From assembly GCF_002288925.2 (NCBI RefSeq), contig NW_022098026.1, forward strand, positions 20,701,410 to 20,765,409: a stretch of DNA of 64,000 bases. The letters are read 5' to 3'. Origin of the DNA: Delphinapterus leucas (Eukaryota > Chordata > Mammalia > Artiodactyla > Monodontidae). A model generated the notes under the pieces. That model did no database searches. It saw nothing but the letters and a program-made list of their open reading frames with translations, and had not been told where the DNA came from. Positions within the stretch are counted from its first letter, which is position 1, and every line of letters begins with the position of its first letter. This document shows, piece after piece, positions 22,571 to 32,792 of the stretch. The translations under genes and the position numbers were made by a program.

Positions 22571-23326
22571 TATAATTTTTTCTGAACCATTTGAGAACAG
22601 GTTGCATATACCATGCTTCTTGGCTTCAGTGTGTATTTTCTCAAAACATTCATTTATGTAACCACAGTTTCATGTCCAGGAAATTTAACATTGATAAGAT
22701 ATTTCATCTAAACAATATTTCATATTCCCATTTTGTCAGTTGTCCCAGTGATGCCCTTATAGAGCATTTTGTTTTCCTCCAGTACAGGAGCTTATACAGC
22801 GTTTAGTTGTCATATGACGACTTTAGTCTCCTTTACCCTAGAACAATTCCTCTGATGACATTGACGTTTTTGAGGAATATCGGCCAGTTCTTGTATAGCA
22901 TTTGTTCATTGTGGGTGTGTCTGATGTTTCCTCATGATTAGATTCAGGTCATGCATCCCTGGTCAAATCCTACATGAGTAATGCTGTGTTTTTCCCGGGT
23001 GCCACATCCGGAGCAAAGGATGTTCCTCTGCCCTCCGTGGTCTTGTTGATTTTGATCACCCAGTCAAGGTACTTTCTGTTTTCCCCACTGTGCTGTCACT
23101 ATGTTTCCCTTGTAACTGATGAGCGGTCTGTGGGGCGGACACCTTAAGACCGTGCCCTTCCCTCATCAGACTTTGCCTCCCATGGAGTTAGCATCCATTG
23201 ACAATCCTGGCCTGGACTGACCTTTACTGTGATGGTCGCAAAATGGTGATTTTGCAGCTCTGCCACTGCCTCCACATTTATTAGTTGCCTTTCAGTGTGC
23301 TGTAAGGAAGCATCCTCCCCCTTTCT

Positions 23327-23428
23327 ACCTCCCTCCTTCTCTCCTTTCCTTCCTCCCTCCCTCCCTCCCTCCCTTCCTTCCTTTCTTTCTTTCTTTCTGT
23401 CTCTCTTTCTCTCTCTCTCTCTTTCTTT
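23327..23428. repeat. Polypyrimidine (CCTT/CTTT)n microsatellite
   Basis: About 100 nt of C/T only apart from single G positions: CCTCC units, then CCTTCCTTTCTTTCTTTCTT, then CT-rich. Its reverse reads as a low-complexity Lys/Glu/Arg/Gly frame, which is not a gene. Confidence 0.95.
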
Positions 23429-24588
23429 CATCTGTCTATCCATCCATCTTTCTACTGTCAGTATGGACTTTTGAGTTCCCATTTTGTTCATTAGGCTAAA
23501 TCCATTACTGTCCTTGTTTATTATGATGCTCAAAGTGTCCAAGATACAGCACTTTTGAAATCTTTGTGTTGTGCTGTCACTGGAATTTATTCTCTAAGCC
23601 ACAGAAACACAGTTGAATGGTTGGTGTTTTCATTTGTCCTTGATGCTCCAGGGTAGACACTCTGTTGCTTTTTAAGTATACTAAATGACATCCAACACTT
23701 GCAATGGGCATTCACACCCTGAAAAATAATTATTAAGTGTCTGCTAAATCTGTTTTCATGCTGTCATTATTGTTTTTTAATCATATCTGCTATGTGATCT
23801 CTATAAGCATCCAGAACTCGTATTGATTGAGGTCCTTGCAGGCTAATAATGCCAATCATGCCTTCTTTCTCTAACAATACTTTGTTGTTTGAAATAAGGT
23901 AATTGGCCAGGCACCTGATAAAATCAGATACTGTCAGAATTTGTCTGTAGGGCATCTGCCTCTTTCCTGAGGGATAATTTTGAGGGACAAACTCCTTAGA
24001 TTACATTTGAGCATTTACAGTTACTTCTGTTCCACATGTCTGGTGTCTCTGGGTTTTCCTTGTCTGCTTTTCAGATCTTCTTGAGTTCTGCTAAAGTAAA
24101 AATTAGGGGTTTGGAAGTAGGTCAGAACCCCTGTACGTGTGTGCACATGGTCGCAGAACAGCTGTGTGGGAAGCATGAAGCCATCACACCAGATGGGAAC
24201 AGTGACAAGCACTTTGAGGAGCTTTTCTGTGTTCCTTCTCAGTCATCTTACTCCTGTCAGGGGAAAGGAAACTTCAGATGGAGATTGATAATATGGGAAA
24301 GTGAATTAATTTCCCCAGGGAACCTCTACTTCCCTCGTATTTTAAGACCCATCTGATGCAGCATTTAGTGGCAAACAGTCTTCCTTGGTCCTTGGGGAAA
24401 GCCCTGGGTCGGTTCCATTTCCAGCTTGTGGAATCAGATTTCTGCCTGTTCACGTCTAGCTGGTGTGGAGAGTATATTGCCCCTAGAAACAGTTTAAGGA
24501 TAGGTGAGCATTGTGAGTTACTGGTTGTGTGCTTTTCCAGCATGCAGTGGACGTGTAGAGATGTTTTATGGGGAATATTGCCTTGCAG

Positions 24589-24689
24589 GTCATTTTGGAA
24601 CTTCCTGGGTGAAGCACTACTGTACATATCAACGGGATTCCAAACAAATCACCATGGTACCATTTGACCAAAAGTCAGGAGGAAAGGGG
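24589..24689 (+). CDS. ARHGAP26: ARHGAP26 exon 9 (PH domain)
   Basis: The exon has 101 nt. Its first two bases (GT) complete the arginine codon begun in exon 8, and it ends in phase 0. It encodes 33 further residues, HFGTSWVKHYCTYQRDSKQI to KSGGKG (about human 279-311). SWVKHYCTY is the second PH strand with its typical WVK-Y motif, and KQITMVPF is strand 3. The acceptor is TATTGCCTTGCAG. The donor GTGAGT starts at 24690 inside a run of five Gs, so the exact cut is set by frame: GGG ends the exon and GGA starts exon 10. Confidence 0.96.
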
Positions 24690-25039
24690 GTGAGTTCACT
24701 TTTAAATTTCATGCTTGATTTGCTTGGTTAACATATGATGAGTATAATGCATGTTTGAAGTTAACACCTCCAATTTTCACTGTAATTTTCTTAATTTTTA
24801 TACAGTAGTTCCAGGAGGCATGGCACCTGAAAAAGTAAATAAAACAAGATGATTATTTTGAGCACTAAGTTACATTGGCAGCCGCAATTAAGAAAGCTTT
24901 TTGTATTTCACATATATACAGTGTTAAGTGTGTATAATGTGTTTAGATGCTGGAAATTCTTGGATGACCTCATCCTGTGAAACTGATTCTTGTCACTCTC
25001 ACCCGATACCCAGAGGGCTGCCAGTTGGCAGTTTAGATG

Positions 25040-25640
25040 TCCCAATTATCTGTTGCTGTGTAACAGGTCACCCAAAAATGTAGCGACTTTGAAAACAGCA
25101 CCAGTCATTTTAGCATTTCCTACACTTTCTGTGGGTGAGATCTTTGCGGAGCATTTGGATAGATGGTTTGAGCTAAGGGTTTCTTATGCTCTTTCAATCA
25201 GATAGTGACTGGAGCTGGATCATGAGGGTCTGAAGCAGCTCTGGGCTGGTCAGATATAGCTCTCTTCCTTTCTCCTGACCTCCTCTCCCATTCTCTTCCT
25301 TCTTTTCCTCTTGCTCTGTATAGTCTCAGGGCCTGTCCTCTGGCCTCTCTACGTGGGCTATTTTGGGTTTCCTCACAGCATGGCAGCCTCAGGGTAGCTA
25401 AAGGACTCAAGAGTGAATATTCCAGCAACAAAAGGAGACCCTGAAAAACCTTTTAATGACCGAGGCTTAGAAGTCATATTGCCTTAGGTTGGCCCCATGT
25501 GTTGGTTGAAACAGTCATAAAAGCCCACCCAATTTCAGTGTGAGAGGACATAGGCCCTGCCTCTTGATGAACGGAGTATCAAAGTCACATTGCATTGAAG
25601 AGCATGTGGGATGGAAGGTATTCTTGTGGCCGTCCTTGGA
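25040..25640 (-). repeat. MaLR (MLT1-type) LTR, antisense
   Basis: CCAATTATCTGTTGCTGTGT at the left, then TTGGTTGAAACAGTCATAAA, CCCACCCAATTTCAGTGTGA, CCTGCCTCTTGATGAACGGA and GAAGAGCATGTGGGATGGAA follow the reversed order of an old MaLR LTR. The middle part is diverged and the limits are approximate. Confidence 0.65.
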
Positions 25641-25759
25641 GGAGATAGTCAGGCTGCATCTGCGGGGTCCCCACTGCTGGGAGCTCCTTGCTGTGCCCCA
25701 GTGGTTCTCCTTTCCTCTGGGAGTACTCTGTCTGCATTTTCTTTTTAGGTGATCTGTCT

Positions 25760-26215
25760 TTTCTCTCTGGCTCCTCATAATATCTTCTTTTTTTTGTTCT
25801 TTTGGTATTCTACATTTCATTATGACAGTCCTTTCTCTGATTTTTTTTTCTTTTTTTCCCCAATCTGTTGTGCTTAGGCATTTTGGCCTTTCTGGATTTG
25901 AGGATTGGTGTCTTTCAGTAACTTTGGAAAATTCTCACCAACTATCATATTGAATATTGCCCCCCTCCCCATTCTTTCTATTATTCAGTATCTCCTTCTG
26001 GAGATATTTAAATATTTTTTAACAAAAATATTTATATGTTTCATTTCTTTGAATCTCTGGACTCCGCTCTGGATAATTTCTTTTGTTCTGTCTTTAGTTT
26101 AAATAATTTTCCGGCTGTGTCTAATCTGTTGATAAAGTAGTCCTCTGTAAGTATTCCAACCCTGGCCCTCTTCTCTGTGGCAAATTTTTGTGCATCCTGT
26201 TGGGTTTGCATATGT
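25760..26215 (-). repeat. Old L1 fragment, antisense
   Basis: GGATTTGAGGATTGGTGTCT, TTTGGAAAATTCTCACCAAC, TTCTGGAGATATTTAAATAT and GGCTGTGTCTAATCTGTTGA resemble the reversed sequence of an old L1. It abuts the MaLR element on its left. Confidence 0.6.
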
Positions 26216-26223
26216 GCGGGCAT

Positions 26224-26310
26224 TACAGTGTAGAGGCTAAGAGCACTGGCCCTGAGGTTGGACTGCCTGGGTCAGTGATGTCACGCTGTTGTCATTACTG
26301 TTAGCTACTC
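26224..26310 (+). repeat. MIR fragment, sense
   Basis: AGTGTAGAGGCTAAGAGCAC and GAGGTTGGACTGCCTGGGTC are the 5' part of MIR. It is truncated. Confidence 0.65.
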
Positions 26311-26440
26311 CCCTGTGCTGTCCCCTTGCTCTCTGCCATTTCCAGTTTTTCTCCCTGGCTTTCTTTCTCTTAGACCACAGTGCAGGAGTTGATCAGCATC
26401 TCTGTACTTCCCTGTATCAAGGCAAAAAAAGCCAAGGCTC

Positions 26441-26643
26441 TTTTTTTTTTTTGCAGTACGCGGGCCTCTCACTGTTGTGGCCTCTCCCGTTGCGGAGCAC
26501 AGGCTCCGGATGCGCAGGCTCAGCGGCCATGGCTCACGGGCCCAGCCGCTTCGTGGCACGTGGGATCTTCCGGACCGGGGCACGAACCTGTGTCCCCTGC
26601 ATCGGCAGGCGAACTCTCAACCACTGTGCCACCAGGGAAGCCC
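26441..26643 (-). repeat. CHR-type SINE, antisense, with GCAG after the T run
   Basis: A 12-nt T run is followed by GCAGTACGCGGGCCTCTCAC, the SINE body and CACCAGGGAAGCCC. The target-site duplication AGCCAAGGCTCTTTT is at 26430-26444 and 26645-26659. Most other copies have GCGG or GTGG where this one has GCAG, so the tract reads as a good splice acceptor in the gene's direction. Confidence 0.95.
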
Positions 26644-27034
26644 TAGCCAAGGCTCTTTTAATGTGTCTTGTTAGCGGTAGAGTTGACTTATAAATAATCT
26701 CAGGAAAGCAGATATGTGAAAATATCAAAACATAGAGAAATTACAGAGTTAGAAGGAGTATTAAAATCTCTGTTAATAGGAGTTCCTTATTATTCATGAA
26801 ATGGAAATAGAGTTAGGTCTGCCTTTCTTGGGTCAAGTCATAGTCCTTTTCTAACTCCTAGTCGTTCTAGAAATCAGATTCACTGAGTCATTCTCTCACA
26901 CAGTCTTTATTTTGGGACCATTTATCTTGTGCTTTCCTAAAGCTAGAGTGAAGAACTCTCTTGTATTTTCTCTACTCCTTTCTTACCACGCTTGAAAGTG
27001 AAGGGCAGAGACGAATTATGGTGTGTGTTTGGGA

Positions 27035-27190
27035 CTCCTTAGACTTTAATGGGATAATAGGAAACACCTCACTGAGTTGTTAAGAGGTTTATATACATTA
27101 GTGTATATAAACTTCTTGGAACCGAGCCTGACACATAATAGAGGCTGCCATATTAGGAGCTTGATATTATATGAAATAATTTTTCTAGTA
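27035..27190 (+). repeat. MIR/L2-like relic, sense
   Basis: CACTGAGTTGTTAAGAGGTT and CGAGCCTGACACATAATAGA resemble the 3' half of MIR in sense order. Confidence 0.45.
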
Positions 27191-27244
27191 ATAATTAATT
27201 ATATTTAGATTTTGTTTTATATTTTTCTAAAACATTGTACTTTA

Positions 27245-27395
27245 TCATCCTGTTTTATCCATTTTTCCTACTTTACAAAAGAGGAAATTGGGGGTTGGAG
27301 AGAGAGAATGATTTCTAAGGATGTATGTTGAAAGAGTTACTTTGAACCAGTGCTCAAACCCTGATTCTGGAGCCTACATCTCCTGATTCTGAGGT
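27245..27395 (-). repeat. MIR relic, antisense
   Basis: CTACTTTACAAAAGAGGAAA and AGTGCTCAAACCCTGATTCT, in reversed-MIR order. Confidence 0.55.
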
Positions 27396-27849
27396 TCATC
27401 ATCATAATAAAAGAGAATAATACTGTATATGTGTAAAATAATAGTTTTCCATGACGCCGCTCTGTTTCCTCATCCTCAGGGTGAGGAAATGTGAAGACTG
27501 GCTGTCCAGCGGTGATGTCTTCTCAGTTTATACAGGAGAATCATGTGACGTCATTGTATGTGTGCTTGTACAAAGCTCTCCTAGGAGCTGGCGGCAGACT
27601 TAATGTAGAATATAGGGTGTTTTCTTTTCCTAACACGCTCTTTGTCTACCCTGTCTCTCCTTCCCTGTCCCTTTCATTTGGATCATTTTCCTTTGAAAGT
27701 ACCTGCTTTTCTCTTAGCTTCAGTCCAGGAGATGTGAGCGGATTTTCTGCATCCTCTTGGAGACAAGGCCTGTGTGTGGTGAAAGACAGTTCCCCGCGTT
27801 CTATCCTGTGAGATGAGGGTGCTCTCTTTGGGAGCCCTGGAGCAGCCCA

Positions 27850-28470
27850 GAGCTGACCCCGTCCCTTTCCTGGCTTGAAACCCTTCATATGTTCCCACTG
27901 CTCACAGTATACAGACCACAGTCTGCATGATCTGGTCCCTGCTTCCCTCAAGCCCTTTCTCAGCCCAGTTTCCCTCTTCTTGCACGGGGATTCCGGACGC
28001 ACTGGCTTCCCTTCAGTTCCTCCAGGACTCCATGGACCCCCACCACAGGGCCTTTCCACCTGCTGTTCTCCACCCCTGATCTGTGCTCCTGGTTTTATCT
28101 CCTGTAGATCCTTCGGGTCTCAGCCCAAGAAAGCCTTTGCTGACCTTCCTGCCGAGGTCACATCCCCTTAATGTAGGCGTTTGTAGCACAGCATGCCTCT
28201 TTTTTTTTTTTTTTACATCTTTATTGGAGTATAATTGCTTTACAATGGTGTGTTAGTTTCTGCTTTTTAACGAAGTGAATCAGTTATACATATACATATG
28301 TTCCCATATCTCTTCCCTCTTGCGTCTCCCTCCCTCCCACCCTCCCTATCCCACCCCTCTAGGTGGTCACAAAGCACTGAGCTGATCTCCCTGTGCTATG
28401 TGGCTGCTTCCCATGCCTCTTTTATTGTAGTGTTTGTTACGGTTGTAACTCTTCATTTATTTGTTTAAGT
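27850..28470 (+). repeat. L2 LINE segment, sense, split by L1
   Basis: CCACTGCTCACAGTATACAG, CCACAGGGCCTTTCCACCTG, AGGTCACATCCCCTTAATGT and, after the inserted L1, TTTATTGTAGTGTTTGTTAC are typical of L2 3' coding and UTR sequence. The frame at 27875-28171 is a chance opening in this relic. Confidence 0.75.
28204..28411 (-). repeat. 5'-truncated young L1 3' end, antisense
   Basis: The T run, ACATCTTTATTGGAGTATAA, TTGCTTTACAATGGTGTGTT and GATCTCCCTGTGCTATGTGG are the reversed 3' UTR of a cetartiodactyl L1. The target-site duplication CATGCCTCTTTT is at 28192-28203 and 28412-28423. Confidence 0.93.
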
Positions 28471-29484
28471 GATTGTTATCTCCATCCCCTGTTTTTTTAA
28501 CCATGAGTACTTGAACAGATCATCTTTATAGATTTTGCCTCATATGGAATGGTCGTCTTGGGAACAGCGTCTTATCTTCTTCTTATTTCTGCTTATATTT
28601 GACAATCTTTTATAGTTCCCCTGTTTTCTCCTATTTCTCAGGGACACCTCCCCCTAAGCTTTCAAAGTGAGAGGTAGTCCAACGCCATTAAATCAGAAAT
28701 AGAGTTAGACGTTAACATGGTCAGAAGTCCATATGTTTGGGCATTTCCAGTCATTTACGTGTTGCAGAAGGAGCAATTCTCAATCTGAGAAATTAATCTT
28801 AGCCATTCAGTAAAAGACAATAGATGTAAGACTTGTGAATATAAACTATCTCTTCCTAGGTCTTCTGTGTTTTGTGTGCTATTCTGATATTAGTGGGTGG
28901 TTAAGTTTTACCATACGCAGTCACATTTCCTATTATTCAACAAACTAGGCAAGTTTGCTAATTTCCCCCCTAGTTTAGGAAAAAAGATTGGCAGATATAG
29001 GAGAAAAAGGAACCCTAAAAAATTCCTACGTGACAGCAAGAGAAGAAATCAGGGGCAGAAACCTCTATGTTTTTAGACAATAAATTAGTCTTGTGCGATA
29101 AAACTGTTGCATTCCATTTGTACAATGGAATACTACCCAGCAATAAAAAGAACTAAGCCCTTTTTTTTTGTACCATGGATTTTAAAAATTACCTTTATTG
29201 TTTTAATGTTTAATTTTTATTTTTTTTATTGACGTATAGTTGATTTACAATATTACCTAAGTTTCAGGTGTAAAACATAATGATTCACAATTTTTAAAAG
29301 TTATACTCCATTTATAGTTATAAAATATTGGCTATGTTCCCTGTGCTGTACAATATATCCTTGTAGTTTATTTATTTTATACATAGTAGTTTGTACCTCT
29401 TAATCCCTATCCCTATCTTGCCCCTCCCTCCTTCCTTATCCCCACTGATAACCACTAGTTTGTTTTCTGTGTCTGTGAGTCTAT

Positions 29485-29671
29485 TTTTTTTTTTTTTTTG
29501 CGGTATGCGGGCCTCTCACCGCTGCGGCCTCTCTGGACGCACAGGCCCAGCGGCCATGGTCCATGGGCCCAGCCGCTCCGCGGCATGTGGAATCCTCCCG
29601 GACCAGGGCACGAACCCGTGTCCCCTGCATCGGCAGGCAGACTCCCAACCACTGTGCCACCAGGGAAGCCC
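29485..29671 (-). repeat. CHR-type SINE, antisense, with internal deletion
   Basis: The T run, GCGGTATGCGGGCCTCTCAC and CCACCAGGGAAGCCC are present. The segment that reads CCCGTTGCGGAGCACAGGCT in other copies is missing between GCCTCT and CTGGACGC. It sits in the middle-layer L1. The target duplication is short and blurred (CTATTTCTTT-like). Confidence 0.9.
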
Positions 29672-29844
29672 CTATTTCTTTTTTGTTCTATTCACATTTG
29701 TTTTATTTTTTAGATTCTACAGTGATATTATACAGTATTTGTTTTTCTCTGTCTGACTTATTTCACTAAGCACAGTACCGTCCAAGTCCATCCATGTTGT
29801 TGCAAATGGCAAAGTTTCTTTTTTAATGGCTGAGTAGCATTCCA

Positions 29845-29870
29845 GTGTGTGTGTGTGTGTGTGTGTGTGT
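29845..29870. repeat. (GT)13 microsatellite
   Basis: Thirteen GT units inside the middle-layer L1, at the spot where L1 consensus has a TGTG-rich stretch. Confidence 0.95.
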
Positions 29871-29885
29871 ATACACCAGTACTTT

Positions 29886-30489
29886 TTTTTTTTAACATCT
29901 TTATTGGAGTATAATTGCTTTACAATGGTGTGTTAGTTTCTGCTGTATAACAAAGTGAATCAGCTATACATATACATATACCCCCATATCCCCTCCTTCT
30001 TGTGTCTTCCTCCCACCCTCCCTATTCCACCCCTCTAGGTGATCACAAAGCACTGAGCTGATCTCCCTGTGCTATGCAGCTGCTTCCCTCTAGCTATCTA
30101 TCTTACATTTGGTAGTGTATATATGTCCATGCCCCTCTCTCACTTTGTCCCAGCTTACCCTTCCGCCTCCCGTGTCCTCAAGTCCATTCTCTACATGTGT
30201 CTTTATTCCTATCCTGCCCCTAGGTTCTTCAGAACCTTTTTTTTTTAGAATCCATATATATGTGTTAGCATACGATATTTGTTTTTCTCTTTCTGACTTA
30301 CTTCACTCTGTATGACAGACTCTAGGTCCATCCACCTCACTACAGATAACTCAATTCCATTTCTTTTTATGGCTGAGTAATATTCCATTGTATATATGTG
30401 CCACATCTTCTTTATCCATTCATCCGTCGATGGACACTTAGGTTGCTTCCATGTCCTGGCTCTTGTAAACAGAGCTGCAGTGAACATTG
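29886..30489 (-). mobile_element. Younger 5'-truncated L1, antisense, innermost layer
   Basis: It starts with the same reversed 3' end as the 28.2 kb copy (ACATCTTTATTGGAGTATAA) and runs through the 3' UTR into the ORF2 C-terminus. A reverse-strand frame at 30245-30487 has the L1 motif WHIYTMEYYSAIKRNGIE. The target-site duplication is TACACCAGTACTTT at 29872-29885 and TACACCACTACTTC at 30490-30503. The host L1 resumes with CTTTATCCATTCATCTATTG, so L1 sequence appears twice at the right junction. Confidence 0.9.
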
Positions 30490-31394
30490 TACACCACTAC
30501 TTCTTTATCCATTCATCTATTGATGGACACTTAGCTTGCTTTCATATCTTGGCAATTGTAAATAATGCTATGAACATTGGGGTTCATGTATCTTTTTGAA
30601 TTAATGTTTTGTTTTCTTTGGATATATACTTAGGGGTGTAATTGCTGGATCATATGATAATTCTATTTTTAGTTTTTTGAGGAACCTCCACACAGTTTTA
30701 TGTAGTGGCTGAACCAATTTACATTCCCACCAACAGTGTACAAGGGTTCCCTTTTCTCTACATCCTCACTAACATTTGTTATTTGTGGTCTTTTTGATGA
30801 TAGCCATTCTGACAGGAGTGGGGGGATATCTCATTGTGGTTTTGATTTGTGTTTCTCTGATGTTGAGTGATGTTGAGCGTCTTTTCATGTACCTGTTGGC
30901 CATCTGCGTTTCCTCTTTGGAAAAATGTCTATTCAGGTCTTCTGCCCATTTTTTAATTGAGGTGTTTGCTTTTTTGTTGTTGAGTTTCATGAGCTGTTTT
31001 TATATTTTGGATATTAACCCCTTATTGGTCATATCATTTGCAAAAAGAAATAAACTTGATTTGTACGACATGAGTGAATCGCAAACGAATTATGCTGAGT
31101 GAAAAAAGTCAGACGTAAAAGAGCATTCCATTTGTATAAAGTTACAGAATATGCAAACTAATTTGTGATGACAGAGAACAGATTCAGTGTTTACCTGGGA
31201 ATGGACTGGGTGGAGGGATGATGGATTACAAAGGGACTTACCAGGAAACTTTTGGGGCTGATGGAAATGTTCACTACCTTGATTGTGGTGATGATTTCAC
31301 AGATGTATACAGATGTCAAGACTCATAAGTTGTATGCTTGAACATGTGCAATATATTATACATTTAAAAATTATACTTCAGTAAAGCTGTTAAA

Positions 31395-31720
31395 ACATAT
31401 TTATTGCACACCTCCTCTGTTCCTGGGCCTGTTTGGCCGCTGGTGACACAAGGGTAAGCAAAAACAGACACAGTACAGTATGCGCTCAAGGAGCTTAGAG
31501 CCTAATGAGGAAAGAGACATTATTTGAATCATCACTTACAGCAACAGCAGATCTTACCTGTGATCAGTGCTGTGAAGGAAGGAGGGGTACATGGTGCTAT
31601 ATGAACATGTCTGGGGGTGTTTGACCCAGCCCAGAAATGTTTCCCTGAGAAGTGACCATTGAACCAAGGTCATAGAAATCCAGAGTTGGAAGGAGACCTC
31701 AAGGTAATCTTGTTTCAACT
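31395..31720 (-). repeat. L2 LINE relic, antisense, then MIR3-like piece
   Basis: TATTGCACACCTCCTCTGTT, CAAGGAGCTTAGAGCCTAAT and GATCAGTGCTGTGAAGGAAG are reversed L2. AGTTGGAAGGAGACCTCAAG at the right resembles an old MIR3-type start. Confidence 0.65.
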
Positions 31721-32036
31721 CTTATCAAACCTATAAATTAAACCTATTTAAGCCAATATCAACAGGAATTTAACCTAGCATGGGTTGATGCTGTACCATC
31801 ATGATCTATTAGTACTCAAGACATTGGGCTCTAAGTATTAAACATGGCTTACAGATTTTATTTGCATGAGGCTGTGGCCTGAGAAGGTTTATGACCAGCC
31901 TTCCACCTCCTGTGGTCCTGAACACTCAGGTTTGAGAAGATGAAATGATCGCTTCTGTTTATGTGGCACGTTTGTCCTGGAGAGGAGCATGGCCTGAGTT
32001 CTGGCCTCATCTTGATAGTCTGTGTGTTCCCAACAG

Positions 32037-32131
32037 GGAGAAGATGAATCAGTCACCCTCAAATCCTGCACACGGCGGAAAACAGACTCTATTGAGAAGC
32101 GCTTTTGCTTTGACGTGGAAGCAGTAGACAG
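32037..32131 (+). CDS. ARHGAP26: ARHGAP26 exon 10 (PH domain)
   Basis: The exon has 95 nt, starts in phase 0 and ends after two bases (AG) of an arginine codon. It encodes [20 protein letters not shown] to FDVEAVD (about human residues 312-342), then R with exon 11. These are the middle PH strands. The basic loop CTRRK is a likely part of the phosphoinositide-contacting face, an inference from position. [12 protein letters not shown] is the typical strand before the last sheet strand. The acceptor is GTTCCCAACAG and the donor GTGAGT. Identity to human appears complete. Confidence 0.97.
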
Positions 32132-32526
32132 GTGAGTAGTTGTCACACTTTTTCTCAGGAACAAACATTGCCGAATTTGGATTTCTTTTCCATTCATTCA
32201 AAATTTTCTGTTTTTTTCCCCCTCTTTCCCTTCTCCATATAGACCTCAGGCCAGTTACTGATTTGCAAGAATCGGTATAGCCTCCCCATCCTATAGATTC
32301 AGCCCTGAACCCCTGATTGGTTGGTTTAATTTTAATGTCAGGGATTCCCTTCTTGGGAATGTGTATTATGTCTCAGGAGGATGAATATATGTTTAAAGAA
32401 AACTGTTTAGCATGACTGTTTCAGCTCTTTAAGATTTTTTACTTAAAAATTTTTATGTAATGATTCAAAAGGAGTTAGGTAAAGGGAAAAGTGGAAGAAG
32501 TTCTATCAATTAAAGAAAAAGCTTTT

Positions 32527-32792
32527 CTGAGAGAGTAGCATTGACATGTATACACTACCAAATATAAAATAGATAGCTAGTGGGAAGCAGCCGCATAGCA
32601 CAGGGAGATCAGCTCCGTGCTTTGTGACCACCTAGAGTGGTGGGATGGGGAGGGTGGGAGGGAGCCGCAAGAGGGAGGGGATATGGGGATATATGTATAC
32701 ATAGAGCTGATTCACTTTGTTATACAGCAGAAACTAACACAACATTGTAAAGCAATTATACTCCAATAAAGATGTTCAGAAAAAATTTTTTT
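32527..32792 (+). repeat. 5'-truncated young L1 3' end, sense
   Basis: GAGAGTAGCATTGACATGTA, GGGAAGCAGCCGCATAGCAC, TGATTCACTTTGTTATACAG and AATTATACTCCAATAAAGAT are the sense 3' UTR of the L1 family seen reversed at 28.2 and 29.9 kb. It contains a sense-strand AATAAA. The flanking AGAAAAAGCTTTT and AGAAAAAATTTTT may be the target duplication. Confidence 0.9.

Larger units (their letters stand above)
22380..23550 (-). repeat. Ancient L1M-like LINE segment (family uncertain)
   Basis: Landmarks are TTCAAACTTACAGAAAGTTG, CAAGAATAGTATAAAGAACG, CTGAACCATTTGAGAACAGG, TGATGTTTCCTCATGATTAG and AGTATGGACTTTTGAGTTCC. The same order, from the ACTTACAGAAAGTTGC part on, recurs at about 59.99-60.28 kb, so both are copies of one dispersed family. 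I believe it is an old L1 3' region on the minus strand, but subfamily and strand need a library search. Confidence 0.6.
21066..24588 (+). other. ARHGAP26: Intron 8 (3523 nt)
   Basis: Donor GTGAGT, acceptor TATTGCCTTGCAG. The region 21066-22370 shows nothing I can name. The centre (22.38-23.55 kb) is an old interspersed repeat with an internal CTTT/CCTT microsatellite. The stretch 23560-24588 is again without a recognisable element. Confidence 0.9.
29161..31044 (-). mobile_element. L1, antisense, middle layer of the nest, 5'-truncated
   Basis: The reversed 3' UTR starts at the T run near 29161 (TTGACGTATAGTTGATTTAC) and ORF2 C-terminal sequence runs to about 31040 (GGATATTAACCCCTTATTGG). The imperfect target-site duplication is AAAAAGAACTAAGC (left) and AAAAAGAAATAAAC (right). 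A decayed reverse-strand frame at 30769-30990 still shows the L1 ORF2 stretch [20 protein letters not shown]. The copy is broken and carries two later insertions. Confidence 0.85.
29098..31390 (+). repeat. Old L1M, sense, host of the nested insertions
   Basis: The left piece (29098-29160) has GTACAATGGAATACTACCCA and GCAATAAAAAGAACTAAGCC, the end of L1 ORF2. The right piece (about 31045-31390) resumes with TGAGTGAATCGCAAACGAAT, TTATGCTGAGTGAAAAAAGT and ends in an old L1 tail with ATTATACTTCAGTAAAGCTG. The 1.9 kb between them is a later antisense L1. Confidence 0.8.
24690..32036 (+). other. ARHGAP26: Intron 9 (7347 nt)
   Basis: Donor GTGAGT, acceptor GTTCCCAACAG. It is the most repeat-dense intron: an antisense MaLR LTR and old L1 (25.04-26.2 kb), MIR and an antisense CHR SINE (26.2-26.65 kb), MIR relics (27.0-27.4 kb), an L2 split by a young L1 (27.85-28.47 kb), and a three-layer L1/SINE nest (29.1-31.39 kb) followed by L2. 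The stretches 24690-25030, 26700-27020, 27470-27850, 28480-29090 and 31730-32036 show nothing I recognise. Confidence 0.9.

Noticed and set aside
23144..23542. 132-codon reverse frame rich in Lys, Glu, Arg and Gly
   Set aside because: It is a translation of the CCTT/CTTT microsatellite inside an old repeat.
26289..26693. 134-codon frame over the 26.4 kb SINE as an independent gene
   Set aside because: It is SINE sequence on the reverse strand. It is kept only as evidence that the candidate SINE exon stays open.
27646..28171. 98- and 137-codon frames at 27.65-28.17 kb
   Set aside because: They are chance openings in an L2 relic and flanks, without splice or start context.
30245..30990. Reverse-strand frames with L1 ORF2 motifs as functional reverse transcriptase
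   Set aside because: Both are short C-terminal pieces of 5'-truncated, decayed L1 copies; no endonuclease or catalytic core is present.
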